A DNA stretch of 9,371 nucleotides from an uncultured Archangium sp. GTDB taxonomy: Bacteria > Myxococcota > Myxococcia > Myxococcales > Myxococcaceae. Shown here piece after piece: positions 7,484 to 9,371 of this stretch. A model generated the notes under the pieces. It had not been told where the DNA came from. It ran no database searches and was given only the letters and a program-made list of their open reading frames with translations. The position numbers and the translations under genes were made by a program. How positions within the stretch are numbered: the first letter of the stretch is position 1; the number at the start of each line of letters is the position of its first letter. The DNA is taken from the NCBI GenBank assembly GCA_946479335.1, contig CAMLFP010000215.1, forward strand, positions 1 through 9,371, read 5' to 3'.

Positions 7484-7780
7484 ATGGGGCGGTGGCTCGT
7501 GCTGGTCTCGATCGCAGGGTGGCTCTCCGGCTGCGGTGGCCTCGGCGTCGTCTGTGCACCCGGCGAATACAAGATCTCCGGAATCGACAACGCGCGCTGC
7601 TTGAAGCCTCCGGGCGCGGCGTGCACCAGCACCTACCAGTGCCTGTCGTGGGTATCCGGAGGCGGCTGTGACGGCGGTGTCTGCAGCTGCGTCGCGCCGA
7701 CCGGCACCTGCGTCAAGCCGAGCGACTGCTGCAGCGGTCAGTGCACGATGACGGGGCGCACCTCCGGCGAGTGCGGCTGA
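7484..7780 (+). CDS. Small Cys-rich lipoprotein
   Basis: This 98-residue predicted lipoprotein has a signal MGRWLVLVSIAGWLSGC with lipobox LSGC (Cys17). The mature part of about 80 residues holds 12 further Cys (24, 39, 47, 53, 62, 67, 69, 76, 82, 83, 87, 97), enough for six disulfides. The pattern C-x5-CC-x3-C near the C-terminus (CVKPSDCCSGQC) is reminiscent of cystine-knot or dickkopf-like folds, but the assignment to a named family is not secure. It is expected to be an exported, rigid, disulfide-linked envelope protein of unknown function. The ribosome-binding site is weak. It lies 64 bp after the hydrolase gene on the same strand and is sandwiched between that gene and a duplicated piece of its 3' end. 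Confidence 0.72.
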   Translation: MGRWLVLVSIAGWLSGCGGLGVVCAPGEYKISGIDNARCLKPPGAACTSTYQCLSWVSGGGCDGGVCSCVAPTGTCVKPSDCCSGQCTMTGRTSGECG

Positions 7781-7817
7781 CGCTCCGAGGCGACGCCAAC
7801 TGCGTCCCCCGGCCGGT

Positions 7818-7994
7818 GCGTCACCGTCGTTCGCGAAGGAGGTCTACGACTTCTGCATCGACGAGCCGGGTGAGACCGACACGCCGGTGCACGAGGGCAT
7901 TCGCAAGCTGGGGAAGACCGTCGAGCAACTGAAGGAGCTCTATGACCAGGGCACCATCAGCCACCACTGCGACGGGCCGTGCGACCCGGCGTGA
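7818..7994 (+). pseudogene. Duplicated 3' fragment of the hydrolase lipoprotein gene
   Basis: This stretch is a near-identical copy of 7219-7419, the last 67 codons of the hydrolase gene, including its own stop (TGA instead of TAA). By eye there are six base mismatches in the aligned 177 bases and one 24-base, in-frame deletion (equivalent of 7264-7287, coding VVALYARA). Weak similarity may start a few bases further left (about 7803). The frame is open only back to 7752 and contains no ATG or GTG start, and the frame differs from that of the preceding Cys-rich gene, so it is most likely a non-expressed remnant. It still encodes the segment with the triad His (DTPVHEGIRK) and the 'HHCDGPCDP' tail. 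The high identity points to a recent duplication or to gene conversion. Confidence 0.85.
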
Positions 7995-8006
7995 GCTCTT
8001 CGGCGG

Positions 8007-9293
8007 CTACCACGCAGACAACGTGACGCCGGTGACCCGAAGCACGCCGGTGCCGCCGTCCTTCGCGCTGCGGTGGCCCAAAACCAACTCACGCGGCGCA
8101 CCGGCATCGCCAAACGAGAACGTGCCGCCGTCGGCGTAGAAGTCTTCGAGCGACTCGCCAGTGTCGACGGCGCGGAAGTCACCGAGACCCGCCTCCACGC
8201 GTTCGTACTCGGCAACAGATGGCGTCACGACGTACGCGCCGCCATCAAGAATCTCGAGATCCCAGTTCAGCTGGAGCCACACGCGCGAGCGCACCGGTGC
8301 GGCCCACGTCGACTGGTCCGGCAGCGAGAACCACACGCGCTGCTCATCAACCCCGAGCATCACGAACCCTGCGTCACCGGTCGACAGCGCGCGCGGCAAG
8401 GCCCCGTCCTTGAAGAACCACAACGAGGTGCGGAGCCGCCATGTCGGCGCGGGGTGCGCGCGCGTGAGCACTCCCGCGCTCCCGTCTCCGGTCTCCGCGA
8501 GCCGCAGCACGTTCGGCGAACCCGGGAGCACCGGGTACGGCCAGTACGGAGAGCCGCCGCCATCCCACTGCTCCACGCGCAGCACGTCGCTGGGGCCGGA
8601 GCGCTCGAGGCTGTTCCACCACCCCTCATCACGGAGCGCCGCCTCGCTGCCGCCCAGCGCGGCGACCCACGACGAGGTGAAGTGCGTGTCACAGCTGCAC
8701 GCCGGGGTGCCCGCATCCGCGGCGCAATACACGTTGCCGCGAGTTCCCTCTGCGAGCGGGCCGCACTCGCACGCGTCGTACTCGGAGTACGTGCGCCCAT
8801 CTTCTGCGGGCACCGGGCACGCCTCCCTGCGCGGCGTCTTGTTGTGCACCACGACGCCGTCGGCGACGAAGGTGTGCAGCGCGTGCGCGACGGTCAGGTC
8901 GAACACCTCCTCGACGCCGACGAAGCGCTCCGCGCGCGTCACCCGCACCGGCCCGTGTTCCCCGAGGAACTCGCCGCGCACGCCCAACAGCCAATCACCT
9001 GCCGGCGCCCACAGCCTCGCGCGCGGGTCATAGAGCGGGTGCGCGGAGGTCACCGTCAGACTCCCGCTATTGAAATGCAGACGGCCACACTCACGCTTCG
9101 CGGAGCGACGCGCGGTGAGGGCGCTGACGTGCAACTCCAACGTGTCGGGATCGACGACGATGACCTCGTCACCCACCGCGAGGTCCTCGATGTTCCGTAG
9201 CCCGCGCGGCGTCTTCACCTTCGCGCCGCGCGCCACGCACCAGCCGACACCGCAGCTCATGAAGAACGTCGACAGCACCAGCCACCGTCTCAT
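8007..9293 (-). CDS. Hint-domain lipoprotein with Cys cluster and beta-rich C-terminal domain
   Basis: This is a 428-residue protein. The start at 9293 is fixed by a strong Shine-Dalgarno GGAGGAG seven bases upstream; a TTG at 9329 would add 12 residues and is not needed. Residues 1-14 (MRRWLVLSTFFMSC) look like a lipoprotein signal with lipidated Cys14. A Hint (hedgehog/intein) domain runs from Cys19 to Asn151. It shows the N-terminal block (CVARGAKVKTPRGLRNIEDL followed by AVGDEV), the T-x-x-H of block B (T82-S-A-H85 in LTVTSAHPLYD) and the C-terminal FVADGVVVHN. The residue after H150-N151 is Lys, not Cys, Ser or Thr. Residues 159-201 hold six Cys (159, 175, 177, 190, 199, 201). Residues about 235-428 are beta-rich and Trp-rich and could be a lectin-like (LamG/concanavalin) sandwich; this is a guess from composition. 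Likely an envelope protein that undergoes self-processing. It converges on the hydrolase remnant with 12 bases between stops. Confidence 0.78.
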   Translation of the reverse strand: MRRWLVLSTFFMSCGVGWCVARGAKVKTPRGLRNIEDLAVGDEVIVVDPDTLELHVSALTARRSAKRECGRLHFNSGSLTVTSAHPLYDPRARLWAPAGDWLLGVRGEFLGEHGPVRVTRAERFVGVEEVFDLTVAHALHTFVADGVVVHNKTPRREACPVPAEDGRTYSEYDACECGPLAEGTRGNVYCAADAGTPACSCDTHFTSSWVAALGGSEAALRDEGWWNSLERSGPSDVLRVEQWDGGGSPYWPYPVLPGSPNVLRLAETGDGSAGVLTRAHPAPTWRLRTSLWFFKDGALPRALSTGDAGFVMLGVDEQRVWFSLPDQSTWAAPVRSRVWLQLNWDLEILDGGAYVVTPSVAEYERVEAGLGDFRAVDTGESLEDFYADGGTFSFGDAGAPRELVLGHRSAKDGGTGVLRVTGVTLSAW

Positions 9294-9300
9294 CACGCGC

Positions 9301-9307
9301 CTCCTCC
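9301..9307 (-). promoter_or_regulatory. Strong Shine-Dalgarno of the Hint lipoprotein gene
   Basis: The minus strand reads GGAGGAG here, seven bases before the ATG at 9293. It is the clearest ribosome-binding site in the window and selects 9293 over the upstream TTG at 9329. Confidence 0.75.
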
Positions 9308-9327
9308 GGCCACCCACGCACAGAAAC

Positions 9328-9360
9328 AAAAAAGCCGGCCTCCGTGAAGGAGACCGGCTT
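9328..9360 (-). terminator. Intrinsic terminator of an upstream minus-strand gene
   Basis: AAGCCGG (9332-9338) pairs with CCGGCTT (9354-9360), and an inner CTCC/GGAG pair extends the stem around a short GTGAA loop. Read on the minus strand, the hairpin is followed by six T residues (9333 down to 9328), a typical Rho-independent terminator. It must end transcription of a gene lying beyond the right edge. The plus-strand side lacks a T-run, so it works in one direction only. Confidence 0.85.
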
Positions 9361-9371
9361 CTCTCACCGAA

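Noticed and set aside
7741..7932. 63-codon + strand frame spanning the end of the Cys-rich gene and the hydrolase remnant
   Set aside because: It reads the remnant out of its ancestral frame, lacks a ribosome-binding site and has no recognisable sequence.
8073..9200. 375-codon + strand open frame over the Hint gene
   Set aside because: Arg/His/Ala-rich shadow. The minus strand shows the Hint blocks, a lipobox and a strong Shine-Dalgarno.
8839..9239. Functional splicing intein interrupting a host gene
   Set aside because: Only five residues would precede it after lipidation, the +1 residue is Lys, and no homing endonuclease is inserted, so a cleaving Hint domain is the better reading.

Overview
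The window comes from a high-GC genome with third-position G/C bias, long chance ORFs on the opposite strands, and many predicted lipoproteins. The best taxonomic marker is the gene at 4833-5381, a DUF2378/TIGR02265 protein, a family expanded in and largely confined to Myxococcota. The N-terminal 'CLLPYPSDF' type of lipoprotein hydrolase, the short Cys-rich lipoprotein and the Hint-domain lipoprotein also fit a myxobacterium, probably of the Myxococcus/Archangium/Cystobacter side. The genus cannot be told from this sequence.

Layout. (1) 26-736, + strand: a probable 2-oxoglutarate/Fe(II) oxygenase whose frame is open to the left edge. (2) 743-5381, - strand: three co-directional genes, transcribed right to left. 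They are a DUF2378 protein, a 994-residue fusion of a class II triterpene-cyclase-like domain with an MpaB/rubber-oxygenase (DUF2236) domain, and a lipoprotein with a von Willebrand A domain. The first two are 31 bp apart and look like an operon; the third follows after 90 bp. (3) 5382-5505: a divergent intergenic region. (4) 5506-7994, + strand: an alpha/beta-hydrolase lipoprotein, a small Cys-rich lipoprotein, and then a near-identical, promoterless copy of the 3' end of the hydrolase gene. (5) 8007-9293, - strand: a lipoprotein in which a Hint (intein/hedgehog-type) domain begins five residues after the lipidated Cys. It is preceded by a strong intrinsic terminator belonging to a gene beyond the right edge.

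How the genes might work together. The cyclase-oxygenase fusion suggests that one polypeptide makes or binds a polycyclic terpenoid and then oxidises it or its polyprenyl precursor. The DxDD acid motif of the cyclase and the family's heme-binding Arg/Thr/His pattern of the oxygenase are both intact. The DUF2378 partner has no known function. The remaining genes form a set of envelope lipoproteins (VWA, hydrolase, Cys-rich, Hint) with no demonstrable link to terpenoid chemistry. The most notable points are the fusion enzyme, the Hint domain placed directly behind a lipobox, and the duplicated hydrolase tail. No tRNA, rRNA, CRISPR array, insertion sequence or origin was seen, and no gene-free stretch exceeds 300 bases.
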